DNA from: Steroidobacteraceae bacterium
GTDB lineage: Bacteria; Pseudomonadota; Gammaproteobacteria; Steroidobacterales; Steroidobacteraceae
Assembly (NCBI GenBank): GCA_017853555.1
Contig: JAFMJH010000005.1
Coordinates: 1-64,000 of the forward strand
Length of the DNA: 64,000 nucleotides
Direction: 5' to 3'
Shown: piece after piece, positions 1-10,001 of the stretch
Layout of the letters: each line of letters begins with the position of its first letter
Numbering within the stretch: the first letter of the stretch is position 1
Translations under genes and position numbers: made by a program
The notes under the pieces: generated by a model
Seen by the model: the letters and a program-made list of their open reading frames with translations, nothing else
Database searches by the model: none
What the model was told of the DNA's origin: nothing

Positions 1-1609
1 CTTCGCGGATGCGCTCGTAGATCAGCACGTTCGCGTCCACCGCCATGCCGACGGTAAGCACGATGCCTGCAATGCCCGGCAAGGTGAGCGCCGCCTTGAG
101 ACCCGACAGCAACGCCGCCAGCAGCACCACGTTCGCGAGCAGCACGAGATCGGCCACGACGCCGAAGACGCGGTAATAAAAGGCCATGAACACGAAGATC
201 GCGAGCATGCCGAAGGTGAGCGCGGTGATGCCCTTGTCGATGTTGTCCTGACCGAGCGAAGGGCCGATCACGCGCTCTTCGACGACGAAGATGGGCGCGG
301 CGAGCGCACCGGCGCGCAACAGCAACGCGAGTTCACGCGCTTCGTTGTTCGCAAGGCCGGTGATCTGGAAGTTGGTGGAGAACACGCCCTGGATGGTGGC
401 GGTGTTGATCACCTTTTCTTCTTTGATCTCGCGCTGGACTTTTTGACCGTCGACCTCGATCTCCTCGCGACGTTGTTCGATGAACAACACCCCCATGGGC
501 TTGCCAAGGTTGGTGCGGGTGGTGCGCAACATCTCTTCGCCGCCCGCCGAGTCGAGTTTCACGGATACGCCCGGGCCCTTGTCGGTCGCCGCCGTCGAGG
601 CGTCGATCAACTGGTCGCCGGTGACGATGATCTCGCGCTTGAGCAGCACGGGACGACCGTCGCGATCTTTGAAAAGCTTGGAGCCGATGGGCGCGCGATT
701 GCGCTGCACGGCATCCGAGACGCTGTTTTTGGTGTCGACGAGGCGAAACTCGAGCGTCGCCACCTTGCCTAGGATGTCCTTCACTTCGGCGGAGTTCTGC
801 ACACCGGGCAACTGCACGGCGATGCGATCGATGCCCTGGCGCTGCACCAACGGCTCGGAGACGCCGAGTTCGTTGACGCGATTGCGCAGCGTGGTGAGAT
901 TCTGCTGGATCGCGTAGTCCTGACGCTGGCGAATCTGCGTCGGCGACATGACCAGTTGCAGCACGGTGCCGCCCTCGCCGGCCACGGTCGAATAGGTGAG
1001 GTCGGGCAGAATTTTGCGCAGCGCGGTGCGCGCCGCTTCGACGTCCGCACCCGGCGCGAGCGCCACCCGCAGACCGTTCGGCATCAGCGTGCCTTCGGTG
1101 ACCTGCACGATGTCGCCGAAGGCAACGTTCGCGCCGACCAGCGCTTTGCGCACGTCCTGCTCGTAAACCTCGAGCAACTGCGCGACCGCGCCGTCGACGT
1201 TCACCTGATAGAGCAGATAGAGACCGCCGCGCAAGTCGAGACCGAGCGGCATCGGCCGCAAGCCGATCGCACGTACCCAGTCGGGAGCGCGCGAAGCGAA
1301 CGACAGCGCCGTGACGTAATCTTTGGCGAGCCCTTCGTTGACGGCGTCACGCGCCTTCAACTGCTCGGGAATCTTGTCGAAGTGCAGCATCAATCGGCCT
1401 TGGTCGACGTAACTGCGCGTGAATCGGGCGCCCCGCTCCTGCAGGAACTTCTCGATGTCGCCCTTGGCGGTCGCGTCGATCTCGAGGCGATCTTTGCGCG
1501 CGACCTGCAAGGCGGCGTCCTCGCCGAACACGTTCGGCAACGCGAACAAGGTCGCGAGGACGAGCACGACGGCAACGACGATGTATTTCCAGCGAGCGAA
1601 TTCGAGCAT
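1..1609 (-). CDS. secD: Protein translocase subunit SecD (partial, 3' end beyond window)
   Basis: SecD is the inner-membrane partner of SecF that uses the proton motive force to help SecYEG export proteins. About 536 residues are visible; the C-terminal end runs off the left edge. The reverse strand starts MLEFARWKYIVV, with a first membrane helix at about residues 8-24. A large periplasmic domain follows, with the conserved PLGLDLRGGLYLLYQV segment. The multi-spanning part carries AVDANVLIYERIRE at the edge, a hallmark of the SecD/SecF RND fold. A GGAG Shine-Dalgarno lies just upstream. yajC is 36 bases upstream on the same strand, the usual yajC-secD-secF order; secF should follow outside the window. 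Confidence 0.96.
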   Translation of the reverse strand, partial: MLEFARWKYIVVAVVLVLATLFALPNVFGEDAALQVARKDRLEIDATAKGDIEKFLQERGARFTRSYVDQGRLMLHFDKIPEQLKARDAVNEGLAKDYVTALSFASRAPDWVRAIGLRPMPLGLDLRGGLYLLYQVNVDGAVAQLLEVYEQDVRKALVGANVAFGDIVQVTEGTLMPNGLRVALAPGADVEAARTALRKILPDLTYSTVAGEGGTVLQLVMSPTQIRQRQDYAIQQNLTTLRNRVNELGVSEPLVQRQGIDRIAVQLPGVQNSAEVKDILGKVATLEFRLVDTKNSVSDAVQRNRAPIGSKLFKDRDGRPVLLKREIIVTGDQLIDASTAATDKGPGVSVKLDSAGGEEMLRTTRTNLGKPMGVLFIEQRREEIEVDGQKVQREIKEEKVINTATIQGVFSTNFQITGLANNEARELALLLRAGALAAPIFVVEERVIGPSLGQDNIDKGITALTFGMLAIFVFMAFYYRVFGVVADLVLLANVVLLAALLSGLKAALTLPGIAGIVLTVGMAVDANVLIYERIRE

Positions 1610-1645
1610 GGCGGCTCCGTGATTATTCTTTGGGAGCGGAGGGGA

Positions 1646-1975
1646 TCAGGCGCCCTTGAACGTGCCCTTCGGCACGAGCGAACTCACCTGGAACTTCTGC
1701 ACTTTGATGCGGACGCCCTCGGCGATTTCAAGAGTGACGAAGGTGTCGCCGACGGCCTGCACGCGCCCGACGATGCCGCCGGCGGTCAGCACTTCGTCGC
1801 CCGCCGACAAACGACCGAGCATGGCCTGGTGTTCCTTGGCCTTTTTCTGTTGGGGACGGATCAGCAGGAAATAGAAGATGACGATGAACAACACCATCAT
1901 CACGAGCGGCGCGAACTGGCCCCCTGCAGGGGCGGCACCGGCCTGAGCGTAGGCTTCGGGGATCAATCCGTTCAT
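1646..1975 (-). CDS. yajC: Preprotein translocase subunit YajC
   Basis: YajC is a small single-span inner-membrane accessory of the SecDF complex. The 109-residue product has a short periplasmic N terminus, one hydrophobic helix at about residues 22-39 (FAPLVMMVLFIVIFYFLLI), then the family signature RPQQKKAKEHQ. A cytoplasmic beta-rich domain follows (GDEVLTAGGIVGRV, VTLEIAEGVRIKV). I chose the ATG at 1975 because it gives the normal family length; the same frame stays open further upstream without similarity. A GAGG Shine-Dalgarno lies about 12 bases upstream. It sits between tgt and secD, as in most gammaproteobacteria. Confidence 0.96.
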   Translation of the reverse strand: MNGLIPEAYAQAGAAPAGGQFAPLVMMVLFIVIFYFLLIRPQQKKAKEHQAMLGRLSAGDEVLTAGGIVGRVQAVGDTFVTLEIAEGVRIKVQKFQVSSLVPKGTFKGA

Positions 1976-2011
1976 GGTCGCGGCAACCTCATCCAAAAGG
2001 TTAGGGGCGGG

Positions 2012-4208
<2,197 letters not shown>

Positions 4209-4236
4209 GTTAGGCAAGCAGCGCCCGGCTTTCACG

Positions 4237-4242
4237 TATACT
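4237..4242 (+). promoter_or_regulatory. Putative -10 box for tRNA-Leu
   Basis: TATACT lies 14 bases before the mature tRNA 5' end, followed by a GC-rich discriminator. That arrangement is usual for stable-RNA promoters under stringent control. No good -35 box is visible at 16-18 bases spacing, so the assignment rests on position and the -10 match. Confidence 0.45.
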
Positions 4243-4256
4243 TCGCGTCCCTGGTG

Positions 4257-4343
4257 GCCGGGATGGCGGAACTGGTAGACGCGCCGGACTCAAAATCCGG
4301 TTCTGGCGACAGAGTGTGGGTTCGATTCCCTCTCCCGGCACCA
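4257..4343 (+). tRNA. tRNA-Leu (anticodon CAA), CCA encoded
   Basis: The 87-base sequence folds as a class II tRNA. The acceptor arm pairs GCCGGGA (4257-4263) with TCCCGGC (4333-4339), followed by A and an encoded CCA. The anticodon stem CCGGA/TCCGG encloses the loop CTCAAAA, which puts CAA at 4291-4293, reading UUG. A long variable arm, typical of leucine tRNAs, precedes the T arm with GTTCGATTC. It lies between divergent queA and the Nudix gene, an arrangement known from pseudomonads. Confidence 0.97.
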
Positions 4344-4359
4344 CCAAACAATTTAATCC

Positions 4360-4917
4360 ATGAAGTACTGCAGCAACTGTGGCACCCCGGTGGAGGTGCG
4401 GATCCCCGAGGGCGAGCACCTGCCGCGGCACGTCTGCCCGAGTTGCAGCACCGTCCACTATCACAATCCGAAATTGGTGGTCGGCTGCGTGCCCGAAGAC
4501 GAGCACGGCCGCATCCTGATCTGCAAACGCGCGATCGCCCCGCGCATCGGCTATTGGACGATACCCGCGGGCTTCATGGAAAACGGCGAGACGCTGCAGG
4601 AAGCGGCGGCGCGCGAAGCGCAGGAAGAAGCGCTCGCGGACGTCGAGATCGGCTCGCTGCTCGCGGTCGTTCACGTGCTGCACGCCCAGCAGGTGCACGT
4701 GTTCTTTCGCGGCCGGCTGCGCTCGTCGCACATCGGCGCCGGCCCCGAGAGCCTCGAGGTCAAAATGATCGAGGCCCATGAAATACCGTGGACGGACATC
4801 GCGTTCGCGAGCACGGATTTCACGCTGCGGCGCTATCTGGAAGACCGTGCCGCGGGCATGCAAGGCCACCATTTCACAGAGTTCGGCCGCAACGCCACCG
4901 CGATTGCGGCAAAATAA
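4360..4917 (+). CDS. Nudix hydrolase with N-terminal zinc ribbon
   Basis: Nudix enzymes hydrolyse nucleoside diphosphates linked to another group. The substrate here is unknown; nucleotide sugars, ADP-ribose or NADH are plausible. The 185-residue product opens with a four-cysteine zinc ribbon (CSNC near residue 4, CPSC near residue 27), as in NudC-like proteins. The Nudix box follows at about residues 71-92 (GFMENGETLQEAAAREAQEE), keeping the metal-binding REAQEE glutamates; the glycine that usually follows the box is leucine. It begins 16 bases after the tRNA CCA end and may be cotranscribed with it. fdxA follows 27 bases downstream. Confidence 0.85.
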   Translation: MKYCSNCGTPVEVRIPEGEHLPRHVCPSCSTVHYHNPKLVVGCVPEDEHGRILICKRAIAPRIGYWTIPAGFMENGETLQEAAAREAQEEALADVEIGSLLAVVHVLHAQQVHVFFRGRLRSSHIGAGPESLEVKMIEAHEIPWTDIAFASTDFTLRRYLEDRAAGMQGHHFTEFGRNATAIAAK

Positions 4918-4944
4918 AGACCATAGGACTGACGGGGATCGACC

Positions 4945-5268
4945 ATGACGTTCGTAGTCACCGAAAACTGCATCAAATGCAAATACATGGATTGCGTCGA
5001 AGTATGTCCGGTGGACTGCTTCCACGTGGGTCCGAATTTTTTGGTCATCGACCCGGACGAGTGCATCGACTGCACGCTCTGCGAACCCGAGTGCCCGGCC
5101 GAGGCGATCTTCTCGGAAGACGAACTGCCGAAGGGTCAGGAAGCCTTCAAAGCCCTGAACGCGGAACTCGCCAAGAAGTGGCCCGTGATCACCGAAAAGG
5201 GCGAAGCTCCCGCCGACGGCAAGAGCTGGGACGGCAAGCCCGAAAAACTCAAGCTTCTGGAACGCTGA
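4945..5268 (+). CDS. fdxA: Seven-iron ferredoxin FdxA
   Basis: Small cytoplasmic electron carrier with one [3Fe-4S] and one [4Fe-4S] cluster. The 107-residue product has the FdI-type cysteine pattern: [18 protein letters not shown] near the N terminus (C9, C12, C17, C21), then [12 protein letters not shown] from about residue 40. The C-terminal extension of about 45 residues after the clusters is typical of this class. The Shine-Dalgarno GGGGAT precedes the ATG. The gene converges with dsbC. The physiological partner cannot be told from the context. Confidence 0.94.
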   Translation: MTFVVTENCIKCKYMDCVEVCPVDCFHVGPNFLVIDPDECIDCTLCEPECPAEAIFSEDELPKGQEAFKALNAELAKKWPVITEKGEAPADGKSWDGKPEKLKLLER

Positions 5269-5290
5269 CGCCGCGGGCGCGGCGCCGGCT

Positions 5291-6055
5291 TCACTTCGCT
5301 TCTTCGAGCCGCTTGGCGAGCATCGCCGGCGGTACGTAGCCTGCGATCAAATCGCCGTTGGCGAGCACGATCGCCGGCGTGCCGCGCAGCCCGACGTTCT
5401 GGCCGAGCTCGTAGTCGCGCGCAACCGGATTCGGGTTGCACTTGGCCACCTTCAACGCCTCGCCCTTCTTCGCGCGCGTGAGCGCGTCGTTGCGATTGTT
5501 CGAACACCACACCGCGACGGCCTTGTCCCAGGATTCCGAATCGGGTCCCGAGCGCGGATAGAAAAGATAGCGCACGCGGATCCCGAGATCGTTGTACTTG
5601 GCGATCTCGGAATGCAATTTGCGGCAATAGGTGCAGTCGACGTCGGTGAATACGGTGACGGTGTGCTTCGCTTCTTTGGGGCCGAAGATCACCATCTGCG
5701 TCTCGGGGACGCCGGCGAGCAAGGCGAGACGCGTTTCGCGCCGACGAGCTTCGCTCAAATTGTCTTTCGAGGCGAGATCGTAGAGATCGCCCGCGATCGC
5801 GAATTTGCCGTCGGCCGACAAATACAGCACTTCAGAACCGTCCGAAAACTCCCACATGCCCGGAATCGGCGCGGGACGAAAATTCTCGATCTTGCTGCCC
5901 GGCATTTTTTTGACGAGCTCGGCACGCGGATCGGCTTTGGTGGTCGCCGCGGGAGCCGCCGCCGCACCAGCGGCGAGACTCGGCGTCGCCTGCCCCGCGA
6001 ACAGAGCGACGATCAAGGCCGACACGGGCCCGAAGAAGACGGAAAAACGCGACAT
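5291..6055 (-). CDS. dsbC: Thiol:disulfide interchange protein DsbC
   Basis: Periplasmic disulfide isomerase that corrects wrongly paired cysteines in exported proteins. The 254-residue precursor has a signal peptide ending around residues 22-28, a small dimerisation domain, and a thioredoxin domain with the active site VDCTYCRKLH and a cis-proline loop RGTPAIV. The substrate-facing motif FYPRSGPDSESWDKAVAVWCS is also DsbC-like. It lies 92 bases downstream of xerD on the same strand, the xerD-dsbC order of Escherichia coli. GAGGA about nine bases upstream supports the start. Its client pool probably includes LptD, encoded at 33.1 kb. Confidence 0.94.
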   Translation of the reverse strand: MSRFSVFFGPVSALIVALFAGQATPSLAAGAAAAPAATTKADPRAELVKKMPGSKIENFRPAPIPGMWEFSDGSEVLYLSADGKFAIAGDLYDLASKDNLSEARRRETRLALLAGVPETQMVIFGPKEAKHTVTVFTDVDCTYCRKLHSEIAKYNDLGIRVRYLFYPRSGPDSESWDKAVAVWCSNNRNDALTRAKKGEALKVAKCNPNPVARDYELGQNVGLRGTPAIVLANGDLIAGYVPPAMLAKRLEEAK

Positions 6056-6147
6056 GGGTGAAGAATCCTCGAAACGACGCAGGCTGTGACCGGTCCGAAC
6101 CCCGAAAGTTCGGACATTCCCGGTCGGCGCACCGTGCGCAGTCTAAC

Positions 6148-7053
6148 TCAGCCGCGCGGATGATGGCGGGCGTGCAAGTCTTTCAGGCGCTCACGCGCGA
6201 CGTGCGTATAGATCTGCGTCGTCGAGAGGTCACTGTGCCCGAGCAACATTTGCACCACACGCAAGTCTGCGCCGTGGTTGATCAAGTGCGTGGCGAACGC
6301 ATGGCGCAGGGTATGCGGCGAGAGGGGCTTGCGGATGCCGGCGACCAGCGCATACCGCTTGATGATGTGCCAGAACGATTGGCGCGTCATGCACTCGGCA
6401 CGACGCGTCGGAAACAGATAATCGGTGCTGCGTCCCTCGAGCAACGCCGCGCGCGGCCCGGCCGCAAACCGCTCGAGCCACTGCACGGCTTCGGCGCCGA
6501 GCGGCACCAGGCGCTCGCGATTGCCCTTGCCGGTCACGCGGATTACGCCTTGGTTGGCGTTCACCTGCGCGTGCTTGAGCGTGACGAGTTCGGTGACGCG
6601 CACGCCCGTTGCATACAACACCTCGAGCATGGCGCGATCGCGCAAGCCGAGCGGCTCGTCTACCGACGGCGCTTGCAGCAAACGTTCGACTTCGTCTTCG
6701 GTGAGCGACTTCGGCAACGGACGACCGAGTTTGGGCATCGCCACTTCGACCGTCGGATCGGTCGCGACGGCGCCGTCGCGGATCAGCTGCCGGAAAAACC
6801 GTCGAAACGACGACAGCTGGCGCGCCGTGGTGCGCGGCCGAGCGCCGGCCGCCGCACGCGCGGCAACGAAATCGAGCAGATCGGCGCGCGCCGTGTCGGC
6901 GATCCCGCGGCCGCGCGCCTGCTGCCAGCGTTGCAAGGCGATCAAATCGGCGCGATACGCCGCGAGCGTGTTGGCCGCGAGCCCGCGCTCCATCCACACG
7001 AGATCGAGAAATCGCGTGATTGCCGGATCCGCTTCGACTGCGTCATCACCCAT
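6148..7053 (-). CDS. xerD: Tyrosine recombinase XerD
   Basis: Resolves chromosome dimers at dif together with XerC and FtsK. The 301-residue product has an N-terminal SAM-like core-binding domain (about 10-95) and a catalytic domain with the complete set R152, K176, H247, R250, H273 and nucleophile Y282 (in ATGVRVTEL, HTLRHAFATHL, LGHSDLSTTQIYTHV). I chose the ATG at 7053 because MGDDAVEADPAITRFLDLVW aligns with known XerD N termini; the frame stays open far upstream without similarity. No Shine-Dalgarno is visible, but a CATACT hexamer ends eight bases before the ATG. dsbC follows. Confidence 0.95.
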   Translation of the reverse strand: MGDDAVEADPAITRFLDLVWMERGLAANTLAAYRADLIALQRWQQARGRGIADTARADLLDFVAARAAAGARPRTTARQLSSFRRFFRQLIRDGAVATDPTVEVAMPKLGRPLPKSLTEDEVERLLQAPSVDEPLGLRDRAMLEVLYATGVRVTELVTLKHAQVNANQGVIRVTGKGNRERLVPLGAEAVQWLERFAAGPRAALLEGRSTDYLFPTRRAECMTRQSFWHIIKRYALVAGIRKPLSPHTLRHAFATHLINHGADLRVVQMLLGHSDLSTTQIYTHVARERLKDLHARHHPRG

Positions 7054-7061
7054 GGGGCCAC

Positions 7062-7067
7062 AGTATG
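7062..7067 (-). promoter_or_regulatory. Putative -10 box for xerD, possibly leaderless
   Basis: On the minus strand CATACT ends eight bases before the xerD ATG and no Shine-Dalgarno is present, so transcription could begin at or near the start codon. No recognisable -35 box is seen. The same spacing recurs at other genes in the window. Confidence 0.35.
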
Positions 7068-7158
7068 CCGCGATCGATGCGCCCGGGTGGTGATGGCCGT
7101 CACGCCTTGCCGCCGCCCGTTGACTTGCACGCGACAGGCTTCGACGATAGCGCCCCAC

Positions 7159-7944
7159 GTGACCACGCCAGACCAACCCGATTCCGCATCCGGCGAAGCC
7201 CTGCCGTCGCTCGCCTTGCGCGTCACTTACGGCACCTATTTGTGGGTGACGTTCGTGACGATCGCACTGGTTACGCTCGCCTTGCTGCTGATCGTGCCGG
7301 GCATGGATCGTCGTCGTCACATCACGGGCGTCGCCGCGCGATTCATCATGCGCGCGGGTTTCGTGCCGCTGTCGGTCGAAGGGCTCGCGCGTCTGCCGCA
7401 GGGCCAGTGCGTGGTGGTGGCCAATCACGCCAGCTACATCGACGCCATCATCGTCAAAGCCGTGCTGCCCGAACGCTTCGCCTACGTCGTCAAGCGCGAG
7501 ATGGCGGCCGTGCCGCTTGCAGGTTTGCTGCTCAAGCGCATCGGTACGGAATTCGTCGAGCGCTTCAATCGACATCGCGGCGGTCTCGACGCCCGACGCG
7601 TGTTGCGTACCGCGACGAGCGGACAGCCGTTGTTGTTTTTTCCGGAGGGCACGTTCATCGATCGCCCGGGCATCCTGAAGTTCCACATCGGTGCGTTCGC
7701 CAGTGCGGCACACGCCGGCTGCCCGGTCGTGCCCTGCGTGATTCGCGGTTCGCGCGCCATGCTGCCGAGCCCGTTGTTCTTTCCGCGCCCGGGACGCATC
7801 GAGGTCGAGTTGCTCGACCCCCTGCATCCGCCCCCGGATCTGGCGCCGGAGGCGGCGGCCAAACTGCTGCGCGATGCGGCCCGGAGCCAGATCCTCGCAC
7901 GGGTCGGCGAACCGGACTTGGGGCATCACGTCCCGACGCCCTGA
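7159..7944 (+). CDS. plsC: 1-acyl-sn-glycerol-3-phosphate acyltransferase (PlsC family)
   Basis: Acylates lysophosphatidic acid to phosphatidic acid at the inner membrane, an early step of phospholipid synthesis. The 261-residue product has an N-terminal membrane helix at about residues 22-44 (TYLWVTFVTIALVTLALLLI), the catalytic motif NHASYID (HX4D), and the substrate motif FFPEGTF. The GTG start at 7159 is a judgement: the frame stays open upstream and an in-frame ATG at 7093 would add 22 residues. It is divergent from xerD across 105 bases. Related acyltransferases with other acceptors cannot be fully excluded. Confidence 0.85.
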   Translation: MTTPDQPDSASGEALPSLALRVTYGTYLWVTFVTIALVTLALLLIVPGMDRRRHITGVAARFIMRAGFVPLSVEGLARLPQGQCVVVANHASYIDAIIVKAVLPERFAYVVKREMAAVPLAGLLLKRIGTEFVERFNRHRGGLDARRVLRTATSGQPLLFFPEGTFIDRPGILKFHIGAFASAAHAGCPVVPCVIRGSRAMLPSPLFFPRPGRIEVELLDPLHPPPDLAPEAAAKLLRDAARSQILARVGEPDLGHHVPTP

Positions 7945-7972
7945 AGCCGCAACCCGAGCAGGCACATTCGGC

Positions 7973-7978
7973 TAAAAT
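7973..7978 (+). promoter_or_regulatory. Putative -10 box for the thiolase operon
   Basis: TAAAAT (five of six matches to consensus) lies 27 bases before the thiolase ATG, and an AGAGG Shine-Dalgarno follows. No clear -35 box is present, so activator dependence is possible. Confidence 0.4.
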
Positions 7979-8005
7979 CGCGGGCCCTCCACAGAGGTAT
8001 CCACG

Positions 8006-9184
8006 ATGTCCGATTCCGTAGTGATCGTCGCGGCGCGACGTACCCCCATCGGCGCCTTTCAAGGCGTACTGACGGGCGCCACCGCACCACAACTCGGTGC
8101 CGCCGCCATCGCCGGCGCCCTCGCCTCCTCGGGGCTCGCCGCGAGCGACGTGCAGGAAGTGATCATGGGCTGCGTGCTGCCCGCGGGTCTCGGTCAAGCA
8201 CCGGCGCGCCAGGCTGCGCTCGGTGCCGGTCTGCCGCAGGCCGTGGCAACCACCACCATCAACAAAATGTGCGGCTCGGCGCTCAAAGCCATCATGATGG
8301 GCGTGGATCAAATTCGCAGCGGCGACGCACACACCGTGATCGCCGGCGGCCTCGAATCGATGACCAACGCGCCGTACCTGTTGCCGAAGGCGCGCGCCGG
8401 CTACCGCATGGGTCACGGCGAAATCCTCGATCACATGTTCTATGACGGCCTGCAAAGTCCCTGGGACGGCCAGATGATGGGCTGCTTCGCCGAAAACACC
8501 GCCGAGAAGTACGGCTTCACTCGCGCTGCGCAGGATGCCTATGCCGCAGAGTCGGTGCGTCGCGCGCTTGCGGCCGTCGAAGCCGGCGCGTTCGCCGCCG
8601 AAATCGTGCCGGTGACCGTCAAAGGCCGCAAAGGCGACACGGTGATCGATCGCGACGAAACACCCTTTACCTGCGACATCGCCAAAATTCCGCAATTGAA
8701 GGCGGCGTTCCGCAAAGACGGCACGGTGACGGCCGCGAGTTCGTCGTCGATCTCCGACGGCGCCGCCGCCGTGTTGCTCATGAGTGCTGCGGCGGCTGCG
8801 GCGCGCGGCGTGAAACCGCTCGCACGCGTGGTCGCGCAAGCGAGCCACGCGCAGGCACCCGAGTGGTTCACGACCGCACCCGTGGGCGCTATTCGCACCG
8901 TACTCGAACGTGCCGGATGGAAAGCGAACGACGTCGATCTGTTCGAAGTGAACGAAGCCTTCGCCGCGGTGGCAATGGCCGCGATGCACGACATCGGCAT
9001 CGATCACGCACGCTTGAACGTCAACGGCGGCGCCTGCGCACTCGGTCATCCGGTCGGCGCAACCGGCGCGCGCATCGTCGCCACCTTGCTGCATGCACTG
9101 CGCGCACGCGGCGGGCGACGCGGTGTCGCCTCGCTGTGCATCGGCGGTGGCGAAGCGACGGCGATCGCCGTCGAATTGCTTTGA
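8006..9184 (+). CDS. Acetyl-CoA acetyltransferase (thiolase)
   Basis: Reversibly condenses two acetyl-CoA to acetoacetyl-CoA or cleaves 3-ketoacyl-CoA. The 392-residue length and catalytic residues match biosynthetic-type thiolases: C89 in NKMCGS, H348 in GGACALGHPVG, and C378 in CIGGGEA. An AGAGG Shine-Dalgarno precedes the ATG by about eight bases. It heads a co-directional run with an SDR dehydrogenase, an ETF-quinone oxidoreductase and acetoacetyl-CoA synthetase. The context suggests acetoacetyl-CoA metabolism (ketone bodies, branched-chain amino acids or short acyl-CoA) rather than polyhydroxybutyrate, as no phaB or phaC is nearby. Confidence 0.93.
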   Translation: MSDSVVIVAARRTPIGAFQGVLTGATAPQLGAAAIAGALASSGLAASDVQEVIMGCVLPAGLGQAPARQAALGAGLPQAVATTTINKMCGSALKAIMMGVDQIRSGDAHTVIAGGLESMTNAPYLLPKARAGYRMGHGEILDHMFYDGLQSPWDGQMMGCFAENTAEKYGFTRAAQDAYAAESVRRALAAVEAGAFAAEIVPVTVKGRKGDTVIDRDETPFTCDIAKIPQLKAAFRKDGTVTAASSSSISDGAAAVLLMSAAAAAARGVKPLARVVAQASHAQAPEWFTTAPVGAIRTVLERAGWKANDVDLFEVNEAFAAVAMAAMHDIGIDHARLNVNGGACALGHPVGATGARIVATLLHALRARGGRRGVASLCIGGGEATAIAVELL

Positions 9185-9191
9185 GCGTCCG

Positions 9192-9959
9192 ATGAACGTA
9201 TCAGGCATGCGCGCGATCGTCACCGGCGGTGCCTCGGGACTCGGGCAGGCCGTCGGCCGACATCTTGCGCAGCGCGGCGCACACGTCACGCTGCTCGACG
9301 TGCAGGAAGGCCCCGGGCGTGCAGCGGCCGAATCGATCGGCGCACGCGCCGCGTTCCTGCGCTGCGACGTCACCGACGAGCGCGAGGTCGAAGACCGCTT
9401 CGCGCAAGCCGCGCAACACATGGGCGGCCTCGACCTGCTCGTCAATTGCGCCGGCGTGATCGGCGCCGGACGCGTGCTCGGTCGCAACGGTCCCATGGCC
9501 GGTGATTTCTTTGCGCGCGTGGTGCAGATCAATCTGGTCGGCACTTTCCTGTGCGACAAAGCCGCCGCCGCGATCATGCAGCACAACGCGCCGAACGCCG
9601 ACGGCGAGCGCGGCATCATCATCCACACCTCGTCGGTCGCCGCCTTCGACGGTCAAATCGGCCAGGCCGCCTATGCCGCCACCAAAGCGGCATTGGTCGG
9701 CATGACGCTGCCGCTTGCGCGCGAATTCGCGGCCATCGGCATCCGCGTGATGTCGATCGCGCCCGGCATCTTCAAAACGCCGATGGTCGGCGGCATGACT
9801 CCCGAACTGCAGGCCTCGCTCGCCGCCCAAGTGCCGTTTCCGTCGCGTCTCGGCGAACCCGAAGAATATGCGCGTCTGGTCGAATCGATCTGCGAGATCG
9901 CGATGCTGAACGGCGAGACGATACGACTCGACGGCGCAATCAGACTGCAACCCAAATGA
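9192..9959 (+). CDS. Short-chain dehydrogenase, 3-hydroxyacyl-CoA dehydrogenase type 2-like
   Basis: The 255-residue Rossmann-fold enzyme has the NAD-binding TGGASGLG near residue 10, D in CDVTD, NCAG, and the active-site Ser-Tyr-Lys (TSSVAAFDGQIGQAAYAATK). The long insert before the catalytic serine and the PGIFKTPM loop resemble HSD17B10-type 3-hydroxyacyl-CoA dehydrogenases of isoleucine breakdown. I chose the ATG at 9192, seven bases after the thiolase stop, because it puts the nucleotide-binding motif at the normal position. The thiolase upstream would use the 3-ketoacyl-CoA this enzyme makes. Substrate assignment is inferred. Confidence 0.86.
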   Translation: MNVSGMRAIVTGGASGLGQAVGRHLAQRGAHVTLLDVQEGPGRAAAESIGARAAFLRCDVTDEREVEDRFAQAAQHMGGLDLLVNCAGVIGAGRVLGRNGPMAGDFFARVVQINLVGTFLCDKAAAAIMQHNAPNADGERGIIIHTSSVAAFDGQIGQAAYAATKAALVGMTLPLAREFAAIGIRVMSIAPGIFKTPMVGGMTPELQASLAAQVPFPSRLGEPEEYARLVESICEIAMLNGETIRLDGAIRLQPK

Positions 9960-10001
9960 CGACCCTCGCACCCCATCCTTTGATTCGGAGATGAGCGCAC
10001 C

